Shown: positions 1-6,297 of the stretch, piece by piece
Layout of the letters: each line of letters opens with the position of its first letter
Numbering within the stretch: position 1 is the stretch's first letter
Assembly (NCBI GenBank): GCA_025774425.1
Contig: JALGWA010000089.1
Location: 1 to 6,308, forward strand
Reading direction: 5' to 3'
DNA length: 6,308 nt
DNA from: a bacterium
Lineage (GTDB): Bacteria > Arandabacterota > Arandabacteria > Arandabacterales > JALGWA01
Program-made: the position numbers and the translations under genes
Notes under the pieces: model-generated
What the model was told of the DNA's origin: nothing
Databases searched by the model: none
Seen by the model: only the letters and a program-made list of their open reading frames with translations

Positions 1-226
1 TGGGTCCGAGAGGGCAGATCTCGATGGGCATCACGTAGGCGAAGCCCACGGGCTCGCCGTCGAGGAAGGCGACCCTGGCCTCGAAGCCCTGCCGCCCCGC
101 CGCCTTCATCCACGCCAGGCGCTGCCTTGCGGCTGCGTCTATCTCCCTGGATTCGCCGACATGGGAGCATGTCCCGACGAAGTATATGGTGTCGGGGCCG
201 ACACTGCGCACTTCGAGTTCGGGCAT
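1..226 (-). CDS. GNAT-type N-acetyltransferase, N-terminal part (cut by window edge)
   Basis: Only the first 75 residues are inside the window; the C-terminal part, which would hold most of the acetyl-CoA site, lies beyond base 1. The protein starts MPELEVRSVG and reads on through a conserved-looking CSHVGES stretch (residues 20-26), a helix rich in Ala and Arg, then a beta-strand pair containing ARVAFLDGEPVGFAYVMPIE (residues 50-69). The pattern 'hydrophobic strand, DG-x-PVG, hydrophobic strand' is the typical beta2-beta3 hairpin of GNAT enzymes, which move an acetyl group from acetyl-CoA to an amine. The acceptor cannot be told. The ATG is well supported: GGGAGGT on the minus strand (231-237) sits four bases upstream. 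The gene is divergent from the lipoprotein gene at 393 and has its own promoter, so it is probably unrelated in function to the transporter cluster. Confidence 0.8.
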   Translation of the reverse strand, partial: MPELEVRSVGPDTIYFVGTCSHVGESREIDAAARQRLAWMKAAGRQGFEARVAFLDGEPVGFAYVMPIEICPLGP

Positions 227-278
227 CGGCACCTCCCGCGCGGTACCACGGTCGCATGAAGGACTCGGCTCTACGGGG

Positions 279-307
279 ATTGTACAGCGGAGATGGAGCG
301 CGGGCAA
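279..307 (-). promoter_or_regulatory. Sigma70-like promoter for the GNAT gene
   Basis: Read on the minus strand, TTGCCC (302-307) is followed after exactly 17 bases by TACAAT (279-284). This matches 4 of 6 and 5 of 6 bases of the housekeeping consensus at the ideal spacing. Transcription would begin near 272, giving a leader of about 45 bases before the ATG at 226. No operator-like repeat is obvious around it. Confidence 0.55.
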
Positions 308-335
308 GCAAAAGGGGACCGGCCCAAGTTTTGTG

Positions 336-365
336 TTGATTTAGGCGGTGCTGTTGAGCGATAGT
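336..365 (+). promoter_or_regulatory. Possible weak promoter for the lipoprotein-transporter cluster
   Basis: TTGATT (336-341) and GATAGT (360-365) are 18 bases apart, each matching 4 of 6 consensus bases. They lie in the locally AT-richer part of the divergent gap, 27 bases before the ATG at 393. Position and spacing fit a promoter driving the cluster 393-4792, but the match is modest and could be chance. It lies back to back with the better minus-strand promoter at 279-307. Confidence 0.35.
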
Positions 366-392
366 TGCGAGAGTAACGATGGGGGTGGCAGG

Positions 393-1652
393 ATGCGGAA
401 TCGTGCGGACGTATTGCAAATCGGTCTTCTCGGCGTACTCCTGGCCGTGGCGGCGCTGTCGGGATGTTCCGAGCGGGACGAGTCCTATTACCGGCCCGAC
501 CTCGACCCGCCCGTGGTCTCCGGGCTCCGCGAGGAAGGCGGCAGGATTGCATGGGAGACGGACGAGGACGCGATCTGCGTGCTCGCTTACGGCTCCGCGA
601 GCGGCGTGTACGACCACTACGCATACCACGTCGATGACGGGGGCACGGCCCATGAGGCGGACTTGATAGACGTCGGGCCCGGCACCTACTACTTCCGCGT
701 CATAGCGACCGACCCGGCCGGCAACGAGGGCGCCGCCGCCGAGACGTCGTTCGCGGTCGCCTCGGTGCCGGACGTCGAGACGATGCGCTATACCACGGTC
801 GATGTCGGCTGGGGCGACTGCCATGTGCTCGAGTTCCCGGGCGGGACAACCGTCATGGTCGATGCGGGCGATGACGGCGCCTACGGGGGCGTCGACCACA
901 GGGCGGATGTCGACGCCTTCCTCCAGGCGCGTGCCATCACGGCGCCCTCAGGCATCGACTACATGGTCGCAACGCATGCGCACCGCGACCACTACGGGGG
1001 CTTCATCAGTCTCCTGCCGCGTTTCAACGATACGTTCTTCATGATGCCCGACCAGCCCGCGATTCCGTTTCCATACGAACTGACGCGTCTCGTCACAGAC
1101 TACGGCATACCGTCGGCCTCGCTGGTTGCAGGGATGTCGAGCGATACGGACGATTTCCTCGACTGGGACCCGGCGCACGGCGTGAAGGTCGTCGTATTGA
1201 GCGCGGGCGCCGGCAAGTATATGCCGACCGGGGATGATGCGAGCCGGGGCAACAACGACGGCGTGGTCCTCAAGGTCACGTTCGGCGAAGTGGACATCAT
1301 ACTGTGCGCCGACACCGAGTTCTTCGTCGAGCAGAGGACGATCAAGAGGTTCGGACTCGATGTCAGGGCCGAGGTCTTCAAGGTCGCGCACCACGCCAAC
1401 GATGACGCCACCTCCGAGGAGTGGCTGCATTACATGCAACCGCGTGTCGGTTTCATATCCAACTCGCTTGCCGAGAACGACGGCGTATTCGACCAGAGTG
1501 TGATCAATCTCCTTCGCGACTATGATGTCGACTACTATGTGACCGACAGGGCTTACAGGAACGCGGGGCGGAGAGATACGGCAGCCCACGGCAATCTCAC
1601 CATAACGACCGACGGTCGGACTTACACGGTGATGGCCTGGAGTTCGAGCTAG
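393..1652 (+). CDS. Surface lipoprotein with Ig/FN3-like module and ComEC-type metallo-beta-lactamase-fold hydrolase domain
   Basis: This 419-residue protein is a likely exported metal-dependent hydrolase. Residues 1-24 are a lipoprotein signal peptide with lipobox LSGC (acylated Cys25). Residues about 39-125 form an Ig or fibronectin III-like module, with a TYYFRVIATDPAGNEG ending typical of that fold. From residue 131 the metallo-beta-lactamase fold begins: DVGWGDCHVLEFPGG, then VMVDAG (154-159), the metal motif HAHRDHYGG (His195, His197, Asp199, His200), a CADTE strand with Asp307, and a VAHHAND motif with His333. This order and the VGxGD start are those of the MBL domain in ComEC/Rec2 competence proteins and their stand-alone relatives, several of which are nucleases or phosphodiesterases. 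The active-site residues look intact. An in-frame GTG at 348 would add 15 residues before the signal peptide; ATG 393 is preferred because GGGGGTGG (381-388) precedes it and the signal peptide then has normal length. The substrate is unknown. The next gene begins about 10 bases on, so they are probably cotranscribed. Confidence 0.88.
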   Translation: MRNRADVLQIGLLGVLLAVAALSGCSERDESYYRPDLDPPVVSGLREEGGRIAWETDEDAICVLAYGSASGVYDHYAYHVDDGGTAHEADLIDVGPGTYYFRVIATDPAGNEGAAAETSFAVASVPDVETMRYTTVDVGWGDCHVLEFPGGTTVMVDAGDDGAYGGVDHRADVDAFLQARAITAPSGIDYMVATHAHRDHYGGFISLLPRFNDTFFMMPDQPAIPFPYELTRLVTDYGIPSASLVAGMSSDTDDFLDWDPAHGVKVVVLSAGAGKYMPTGDDASRGNNDGVVLKVTFGEVDIILCADTEFFVEQRTIKRFGLDVRAEVFKVAHHANDDATSEEWLHYMQPRVGFISNSLAENDGVFDQSVINLLRDYDVDYYVTDRAYRNAGRRDTAAHGNLTITTDGRTYTVMAWSSS

Positions 1653-1662
1653 AAGCGGATCG

Positions 1663-2664
1663 GTGGTTGGTTTGCAGAGAGGTGAAACCAGCGTAGCGGC
1701 GTCCACGTGGCGGGGGAGCGAGTGGAAGAAGCTCGCCCGCGGCCTCGCCTACATCGCGCCCGCAGGCATCATCATCATAGTCTTCCGCGTGCTGCCGATC
1801 ATCGCGGCTTTCGCCGTGAGTTTCTACTATGTCATGATGGGAAAGATCGTCGGTTTCGCGGGTCTTTCCCAGTACGCGATGCTGTTCCGCGACAGCGAGT
1901 TCTGGAACGCCCTGCTCAACACGACATACTTCGTCATCGGGACGGTTCCCCTGAGTCTGTTCCTATCGCTGTTCATCGCCAACCTGCTCAACCAGAAGAT
2001 AAGGGGCCTGGGCGGCTACAGGACTCTCTACTTCCTGCCCGTGGTGACCTCGCTCGTCGCCGTCGCCATGGTGTGGAAATGGATATACCACCCGCGCCTC
2101 GGCCTCTTGAACTACCTCGTCGGCCTCGTCGGCATGACGCCCAAGATGTGGCTCGAGGAACCCCGGGGCATATTCAGCATGATCGCCGGGGGCGCGGGGC
2201 TCTCGCTTCCCGAGTGGGCGTCGGGGCCGAGCCTGGCGCTCGTAGCCCTCATCATCACCAACCTGTGGAGAGGACTCGGCTACAACATCATCATCTTCCT
2301 GGCCGGCCTGCAGAACATCCCGGGGGAGTACTACGAGGCGGCGAGGATCGACGGGGCCAACAGGTGGCACATGTTCTGGAAGATCACGTGGCCGCTGATC
2401 TCGCCGGTGACCTTCTATATCGTCATCATGACGACGATAGTCTCGTTCCAGGTGTTCACGCTCGTTTACCTGATGACAGGCAGTCCGCCCGGCGGGCCGC
2501 TGGGCACGACCAAGGTGCTCGTCTACTACATATTCGAGAAGGGTTTTGAATCGGGTGGAGACATGGGCTACGCGAGCTGTGTCGCCCTCGTGCTCTTCGG
2601 CATAGTGCTGTCGCTCACGCTGATCCAGCGCAGGATAATCGAGAAGAGGGTTCACTACAACTAG
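1663..2664 (+). CDS. ABC importer permease, MalF/UgpA type
   Basis: One of two membrane subunits of a carbohydrate-class ABC importer (binding-protein-dependent transport inner-membrane component). With the GTG start it has 333 residues. About six hydrophobic segments are visible: roughly residues 28-52, 79-105, 118-138, 190-213, 246-272 and 302-324. The EAA loop that docks on the ATPase is clear at residues 225-231, EAARIDG, preceded by NIPGEYY and followed by a WPLISP turn, as in the MalF family. Length is close to that of ordinary UgpA-type permeases (about 290-320), without the extra large periplasmic loop of enteric MalF. The start is uncertain: GTG 1663 and TTG 1672 are both in frame with weak binding sites, and no ATG occurs in frame before the first membrane segment. 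It follows the hydrolase lipoprotein by 10 bases and precedes the partner permease by 12. Confidence 0.93.
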   Translation: MVGLQRGETSVAASTWRGSEWKKLARGLAYIAPAGIIIIVFRVLPIIAAFAVSFYYVMMGKIVGFAGLSQYAMLFRDSEFWNALLNTTYFVIGTVPLSLFLSLFIANLLNQKIRGLGGYRTLYFLPVVTSLVAVAMVWKWIYHPRLGLLNYLVGLVGMTPKMWLEEPRGIFSMIAGGAGLSLPEWASGPSLALVALIITNLWRGLGYNIIIFLAGLQNIPGEYYEAARIDGANRWHMFWKITWPLISPVTFYIVIMTTIVSFQVFTLVYLMTGSPPGGPLGTTKVLVYYIFEKGFESGGDMGYASCVALVLFGIVLSLTLIQRRIIEKRVHYN

Positions 2665-2668
2665 GAGG
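2663..2668 (+). promoter_or_regulatory. Ribosome binding site fixing the TTG start of the second permease
   Basis: AGGAGG overlaps the stop codon of the first permease (TAG 2662-2664) and lies eight bases before TTG 2677. No ATG or GTG in the right frame competes nearby, so this site decides the start and suggests tight translational coupling of the two permeases. Confidence 0.75.
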
Positions 2669-2676
2669 CGGCGGGC

Positions 2677-3495
2677 TTGTACAGGTTGAGGAACGTACCC
2701 GTTCACGTGCTTCTCATCGCCGGGGCCGTCTCCATGATCCTGCCGTTCTTCTGGATGGTCAGCACGTCGTTCAAGACGCCCCAGGAGATCTTCCTGTTTC
2801 CTCCCACATGGGTGCCTCAGAGCCCCACCGTCCACAACTACGTCCAGGCCTGGAGCGAGGTCCCGTTTCCCAGATACTTCCTCAACACCATCATCATAGC
2901 GGCATGCATGGTCTGCGGCGTCATCATCACATCATGTCTCGCCGCCTACGCCTTCGCGAAACTCGAATTTCCCGGCAGGGAGACGCTGTTCATCCTCATG
3001 CTGTCGATGATGATAGTGCCGCAGGCCGTCTACCTGGTGCCCTCGTTCATAATCGTGTCCGCCCTTGGATGGATGGATACGTACATGGCCCTGATAGTGC
3101 CCTGGCTCGCGCAGATATTCTCCATCTTCCTTCTCAGGCAGCAGTTCAGGTCCATACCGAACGACTACTACGACGCCGCCCTCATCGACGGTTGCAGCCG
3201 GATGGGATTCCTCTGGAAGATACTGGTGCCGCTCTCGAGGCCGACGATCATAACCATAGGACTCTTCGCGCTGCTGGGTTCGTGGAACTCCTTCATCTGG
3301 CCCTTGATCATGACCAATACGGACACGCTGCGCCCGATACAGGTCGGGCTGTCCTACTTCGCCCAGGAGCAAGGCACGGAGCACGGGCTCATGATGGCCG
3401 CGGCGACCTTCTGCGTCGCGCCGGTCATCGTCATATACTTCTTTGCGCAGAAACAGGTGATCGAGAGCTATGCGAAGAGCGGCATCAAGGGCTAG
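2677..3495 (+). CDS. ABC importer permease, MalG/UgpE type
   Basis: The second membrane subunit, 272 residues, pairs with the permease just upstream. Hydrophobic segments are seen at about residues 10-28, 65-92, 105-130, 136-155, 188-212 and 234-258. The ATPase-docking loop reads DYYDAALIDG, with DAA at 166-168 and Gly172: Asp replaces the usual Glu of EAA, a common variant in MalG-type subunits. It is followed by LVPLSRP and then by a GSWNSFIWPL segment characteristic of this family. The extreme C-terminus, KSGIKG, matches the G-x-KG tail usual in MalG relatives. Length is normal for the family (about 270-290). The start is TTG with a strong AGGAGG site. Its last 26 bases overlap the start of the binding-protein gene. 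Confidence 0.94.
   Translation: MYRLRNVPVHVLLIAGAVSMILPFFWMVSTSFKTPQEIFLFPPTWVPQSPTVHNYVQAWSEVPFPRYFLNTIIIAACMVCGVIITSCLAAYAFAKLEFPGRETLFILMLSMMIVPQAVYLVPSFIIVSALGWMDTYMALIVPWLAQIFSIFLLRQQFRSIPNDYYDAALIDGCSRMGFLWKILVPLSRPTIITIGLFALLGSWNSFIWPLIMTNTDTLRPIQVGLSYFAQEQGTEHGLMMAAATFCVAPVIVIYFFAQKQVIESYAKSGIKG
3455..3460 (+). promoter_or_regulatory. Ribosome binding site for the solute-binding lipoprotein, inside the permease gene
   Basis: AGGTGA lies nine bases before ATG 3470, within the end of the MalG-type permease gene. It supports a start inside the upstream gene. The start is also required for the signal peptide, because no other in-frame start lies between it and the hydrophobic core. Confidence 0.55.
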
Positions 3496-4792
3496 CGCCG
3501 GCATAGTCGCGGCGCTCCTGGCCGCGCTCGTCGCCGGCGGCTGCGGGGACAGGGCCGGCGGGGACGCCGTCGTCGAGGTGACCTTCTGGCACGGCATGGG
3601 CGGACCGCTCGGGAGGGTGCTGAACCGGCTCGTCGACGAGTTCAACGAGACGCATGAAGACATATACGTCAACTCGATCTCCATGGGCCGGTACACGGCG
3701 CTCAGCCAGAAGATCATGGCGGCCGTCGCCGCCGGCAAGCCCCCGACCATGGCGCAGGCCTATGAGAACTGGACGATCGAGCTGATCCTTTCCAAGAGCA
3801 TCGTGCCCGTGCAGGATTTCGTCGACGGGCCGGACGGGCTCAGCCGGGAGAGTCTCGACGACATACTGCCCGTCTTCCTCGAGAACAACAAGTGGAACGA
3901 CGTGATCTGGTCCTTCCCCTTCAACAAGAGCGTGAGGGCGCTCTACTACAACAAGGACCTTTTCGCAGCCTCGGGACTCGACCCCCGGCACCCCCCGGTC
4001 GACTGGGACGAGTACCTGGGGTTCGCCCGTCGGATCACGCGCGACGACGACGGCGACGGCTTTCCCGAGGTCTGGGGCACCGCAGGGCAGGTGACGGTCT
4101 GGATGTTCGGGAATCTCCTGCTCCAGGACGGCGGCGACTGGCTGGACGGGAGCGGCGAGCGCGTGGCCTTCAACAGCGTGCACGGGGTGCGTGCGCTGAC
4201 GTTTCAGAGGGACCTGCTGGCCGGAGACGCCGGCTTCATCACTTCGGGCTTCGAATACCAGAACGACTTCCTCGCGGGCAAGGTCGGCATGGTGGAGGGT
4301 TCGACGGTCTCGATCGCCTTCATGCAGGGCAAGTACGACTTCGAACTCGGCGTCGCCCCGCTCCCCAGGGGCAAGCGGCCCGGGTGCACCATAGCGGGAA
4401 CCAATGTCGTCATCTTCGCGGGTGTGCCCGAGGAGGAGCAGCGCGCCGCGTGGGAGTTCATAAAGTGGTTCACCGATACCGAGCAGACGGCCAAGTGGTC
4501 GGCTGGAACCTTCTACGTCCCGGTGAGGGCCAGCGCGCTGGAGACGGATCTTCTCCGGCGCAGGTTCGCCGAGTACCCCGGCCTTCGCGAGGTCTACCGC
4601 CAGCTCGACTTCGCGAGTTTCGAGCCGAAGATCGCCGGCTGGTACGCGGGGAGGAGGTACCTGGCGGAGCGCGCGATCGAGTCGGTGCTCAGGGGAAACG
4701 CCGATGTCCAGGAGGCGCTCGACAAGGCCGCCAGGAAGGCGGACGCCGAGATCGCGAGACTCAAGAGACTCAAGAGCAAGCTCGGGCTGTGA
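3470..4792 (+). CDS. Extracellular solute-binding lipoprotein of a carbohydrate-class ABC importer
   Basis: This 440-residue protein would capture the substrate outside the membrane and deliver it to the two upstream permeases. Residues 1-24 are a signal peptide (Arg-rich start, AALLAALVAGG core) with Cys25 as the probable lipid-modified residue; the lipobox AGGC has Ala where Leu is usual. The mature part starts with VEVTFWHGMGGPLG, the first strand and loop typical of family 1 solute-binding proteins (UgpB/MalE-like), followed by a long helix LVDEFNETHEDI. Other family signs are ALYYNKDLFAASGLDP (about 157-172), a DxDxDG loop at 192-197 seen in many members and resembling a calcium-binding EF-hand loop, and EEQRAAWEFIKWFTD near residue 330. 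Length is normal. The C-terminal 40 residues are a charged helix. Ligand class is probably sugar or a sugar/glycerol phosphate, but the binding residues do not allow a firm call. Confidence 0.92.
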   Translation: MRRAASRASAGIVAALLAALVAGGCGDRAGGDAVVEVTFWHGMGGPLGRVLNRLVDEFNETHEDIYVNSISMGRYTALSQKIMAAVAAGKPPTMAQAYENWTIELILSKSIVPVQDFVDGPDGLSRESLDDILPVFLENNKWNDVIWSFPFNKSVRALYYNKDLFAASGLDPRHPPVDWDEYLGFARRITRDDDGDGFPEVWGTAGQVTVWMFGNLLLQDGGDWLDGSGERVAFNSVHGVRALTFQRDLLAGDAGFITSGFEYQNDFLAGKVGMVEGSTVSIAFMQGKYDFELGVAPLPRGKRPGCTIAGTNVVIFAGVPEEEQRAAWEFIKWFTDTEQTAKWSAGTFYVPVRASALETDLLRRRFAEYPGLREVYRQLDFASFEPKIAGWYAGRRYLAERAIESVLRGNADVQEALDKAARKADAEIARLKRLKSKLGL

Positions 4793-4820
4793 GATCGGAG
4801 CCGGCGGCCGGATTTACCGG

Positions 4821-4849
4821 TTGACCTGGAAGCCCTGTTCGTCTAGAAT
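4821..4849 (+). promoter_or_regulatory. Strong sigma70-like promoter for the OB-fold gene pair
   Basis: TTGACC (4821-4826) and TAGAAT (4844-4849) are separated by exactly 17 bases, each differing from consensus at one position. The start of transcription would fall near 4856, only about 18 bases before TTG 4874, giving a very short leader that just holds the ribosome binding site. This indicates that 4874-6297 can be transcribed apart from the transporter cluster upstream. Confidence 0.7.
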
Positions 4850-4860
4850 CGCAAGGCTCA

Positions 4861-4866
4861 AGGGAG
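4861..4866 (+). promoter_or_regulatory. Ribosome binding site fixing the TTG start of the OB-fold/FlgD-like gene
   Basis: AGGGAG is seven bases before TTG 4874. The TTG gives a textbook signal peptide (MKSS, then a hydrophobic core), and no ATG is in frame before the mature region, so this site decides the start. Confidence 0.7.
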
Positions 4867-4873
4867 TGCCGCT

Positions 4874-5938
4874 TTGAAATCATCATTACCTCTTTTTTGT
4901 TTGTCGGCGGGTCTCGCCCTGGTTCTCCTGCCTTGGCAGGCGGCCCGTGCGCTTCCGCTGTGCGACGTTCAGGACTGGGATCCGGCTACGGGCTTCTCAC
5001 CCTACCGGGGGCAGACCGTCACGGTCACGGGCTATGTCACGGTCGGGCCGGGCGTCCTGCAACAGCAGTACACGTCCATATACATAACGGGCCTCGGCGG
5101 CGACGACTGCGGCGTCAATGTGTTCACTTTCGATCCCGGGGTGGAGATCGAGCTCGGAGATACGGTGACTGTCACCGGTCTCGTCGAGGAATACGTCTCG
5201 TCCTCGGGCAGGGGAGCGACGACCGAGATCACGTTCAGCGACCCGACTGCGATCACGGTGATCGGGAGGGGCCACGGCGTGGCGCCCGATCCCGTCCCCA
5301 TGTCGACGGGGAGCGTCGGCCACGAGTCCAACGAGGGCAAACTCGTCATCGTCCACGCCGTCGTGGTCAGCCCGTTCGTCGGGAGAGGTTTCGAGGTGGA
5401 CGACGGCAGCGGGGTGATCGAGATCTTCGACCTCGCCGAGAACTTCCATACTTCCGATCCCGTGTGGCAGGGCCTGTCCTACGGCGACGAAGTCATCATC
5501 AAGGGCGTCGTGTCGCAGTCCGACCCCGAGATGCCCTACTTGAGCGAGTACAGCATCATTCCCCGCAGCCCCGCGCCTCCCTATGAGGACGTCAGGAAGA
5601 AAGAGTGCATACCCGGGGGATCCCCGGGGGCGGAACTCAGCATATCCCACAATATCTTCGCCCCGACAATCGGCGAGGTCGTGAAGATCGAGTACAACTG
5701 TCCGCACGGCGGGAGGATGAGGCTCCGGATCTTCGACGGCAGGGGCCGGGTGGCGGCGACCCTGTTCGACGGCCTGTCGCTCTGCGGCGAGCAGGAGATC
5801 GAATGGGACGGCAGGAACGAGGTCAAGGAGGCCCTCTCGGCCGGCCTGTACCTGGTGACGCTTACATGCGAGGATCCGGAGACGGGCGGCGAGAGCATGA
5901 AGACCGTGCCCGTGGTGATAGGGAGGGAGCTCAGGTGA
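4874..5938 (+). CDS. Secreted protein with two OB-fold-like modules and a FlgD-like Ig C-terminal module
   Basis: No specific gene is recognised. The 354-residue product has a Sec signal peptide with likely cleavage after ARA (residue 26). Residues about 44-131 look like an OB-fold of the secreted nucleic-acid-binding-like class: GQTVTVTGYVTVGPG, a YTSIYITG strand, then ELGDTVTVTGLVEEY. A second, similar module spans about 150-235: GKLVIVHAVVVSP, GFEVDDGSGVIEIFD and YGDEVIIKGVVSQ. A Gly/Pro/Ser linker follows near residue 248. Residues about 253-352 resemble the FlgD Ig-like module often found at the C-terminus of secreted proteins (MRLRIFDGRGRVAATLFDG, EIEWDGRN, AGLYLVTL). No catalytic motif was seen, so a binding or structural role outside the cell is more likely than an enzyme. 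It has its own promoter and a TTG start, and its stop overlaps the next gene by four bases. Confidence 0.82.
   Translation: MKSSLPLFCLSAGLALVLLPWQAARALPLCDVQDWDPATGFSPYRGQTVTVTGYVTVGPGVLQQQYTSIYITGLGGDDCGVNVFTFDPGVEIELGDTVTVTGLVEEYVSSSGRGATTEITFSDPTAITVIGRGHGVAPDPVPMSTGSVGHESNEGKLVIVHAVVVSPFVGRGFEVDDGSGVIEIFDLAENFHTSDPVWQGLSYGDEVIIKGVVSQSDPEMPYLSEYSIIPRSPAPPYEDVRKKECIPGGSPGAELSISHNIFAPTIGEVVKIEYNCPHGGRMRLRIFDGRGRVAATLFDGLSLCGEQEIEWDGRNEVKEALSAGLYLVTLTCEDPETGGESMKTVPVVIGRELR
5921..5926 (+). promoter_or_regulatory. Ribosome binding site for the short OB-fold protein
   Basis: GGGAGG, part of a GGGAGGGAG run at the end of the upstream gene, lies eight bases before GTG 5935. It supports a GTG start that overlaps the upstream TGA stop as GTGA, an arrangement that favours coupled translation. 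Confidence 0.6.
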
Positions 5939-6297
5939 AGCGGAGTGTCGGCATACTCGTGCTGTGCGCATGCCTCATCTGGCCGGCCCCCCGGGCGTCG
6001 GCCGGCACCATAGCGGAGGCCAAGGAGATAGACGCCAACGGGACGCCCGTCAGGATCGGGCAGGTCGTGACCGTATCCGGCGTCGTCACGGTCTCCAACG
6101 GGACTTTCAGCGATCGCGACCTCGATGTGCACATCGAAGACGGCACCGCCGGCCTCCTCCTCTATTTGAGGAACGGAGCGGACATCGAGGCCGCGCTCGG
6201 CGACAGCGTGGTCGGTACCGGTATAGTCGACCAGGAAGGCAGGACGTCTAGGAGGAATGACACCAAGTTGTCGCTCCTCTCTGCCGGCGCCATGTAG
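5935..6297 (+). CDS. Short secreted single OB-fold-like protein (possibly truncated)
   Basis: The 120-residue product has a Sec signal peptide (MKRS, hydrophobic core, likely cleavage after ASA at residue 23). The mature chain is a single OB-fold-like module: GQVVTVSGVVTVSNG, a DLDVHIEDGTAGLLLYL strand pair, then ALGDSVVGTGIVDQEGRT. This runs parallel to the first module of the upstream protein (GQTVTVTGYVTVGPG and ELGDTVTVTGLVEEY), so the two are likely related modules. The reading frame stops just after TKLSLLSAGAM, at the point where related modules usually continue into a Pro-rich joint and a further domain. Either this is a natural one-domain protein or a premature stop or frameshift has removed the rest; only 11 bases follow in the window. 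The start is GTG, overlapping the upstream stop. Function unknown; a binding role is the simplest guess. Confidence 0.72.
   Translation: MKRSVGILVLCACLIWPAPRASAGTIAEAKEIDANGTPVRIGQVVTVSGVVTVSNGTFSDRDLDVHIEDGTAGLLLYLRNGADIEAALGDSVVGTGIVDQEGRTSRRNDTKLSLLSAGAM

Noticed and set aside
948..1706. Long open frame on the minus strand (252 residues) opposite the MBL lipoprotein gene
   Set aside because: It mirrors the codon bias of the plus-strand gene, has low-complexity His/Arg/Asp/Val composition, and shows no domain motif. The plus strand carries clear catalytic motifs.
1963..2835. Long open frame on the minus strand (290 residues) spanning both permease genes
   Set aside because: It crosses the junction of two well-supported genes and its translation is a His/Arg/Asp-rich shadow with no recognisable fold.
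1766..2935. Recurring ATCATCATC and CATCATCATAG strings in the permease genes
   Set aside because: These are runs of Ile codons in membrane segments and have no regular spacing.
4800..4826. Possible terminator hairpin CCGG-ATTTA-CCGG after the binding-protein gene
   Set aside because: The stem has only four Watson-Crick pairs at the loop, extended by G-U pairs, and no T-run follows. It also overlaps the -35 box at 4821.
5610..5632. G/C-rich inverted repeat around CCCGGGGGATCCCCGGGG
   Set aside because: It lies inside the coding frame and encodes the Gly/Pro/Ser linker between the OB and FlgD-like modules; codon bias explains it, and no T-run follows.
4997..5971. Long open frame on the minus strand (324 residues) opposite the OB-fold/FlgD-like gene
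   Set aside because: Composition (Arg, His, Asp, Val rich) is typical of antisense shadows in high-GC DNA. The plus-strand frame has a signal peptide, repeated OB motifs and a good ribosome binding site.
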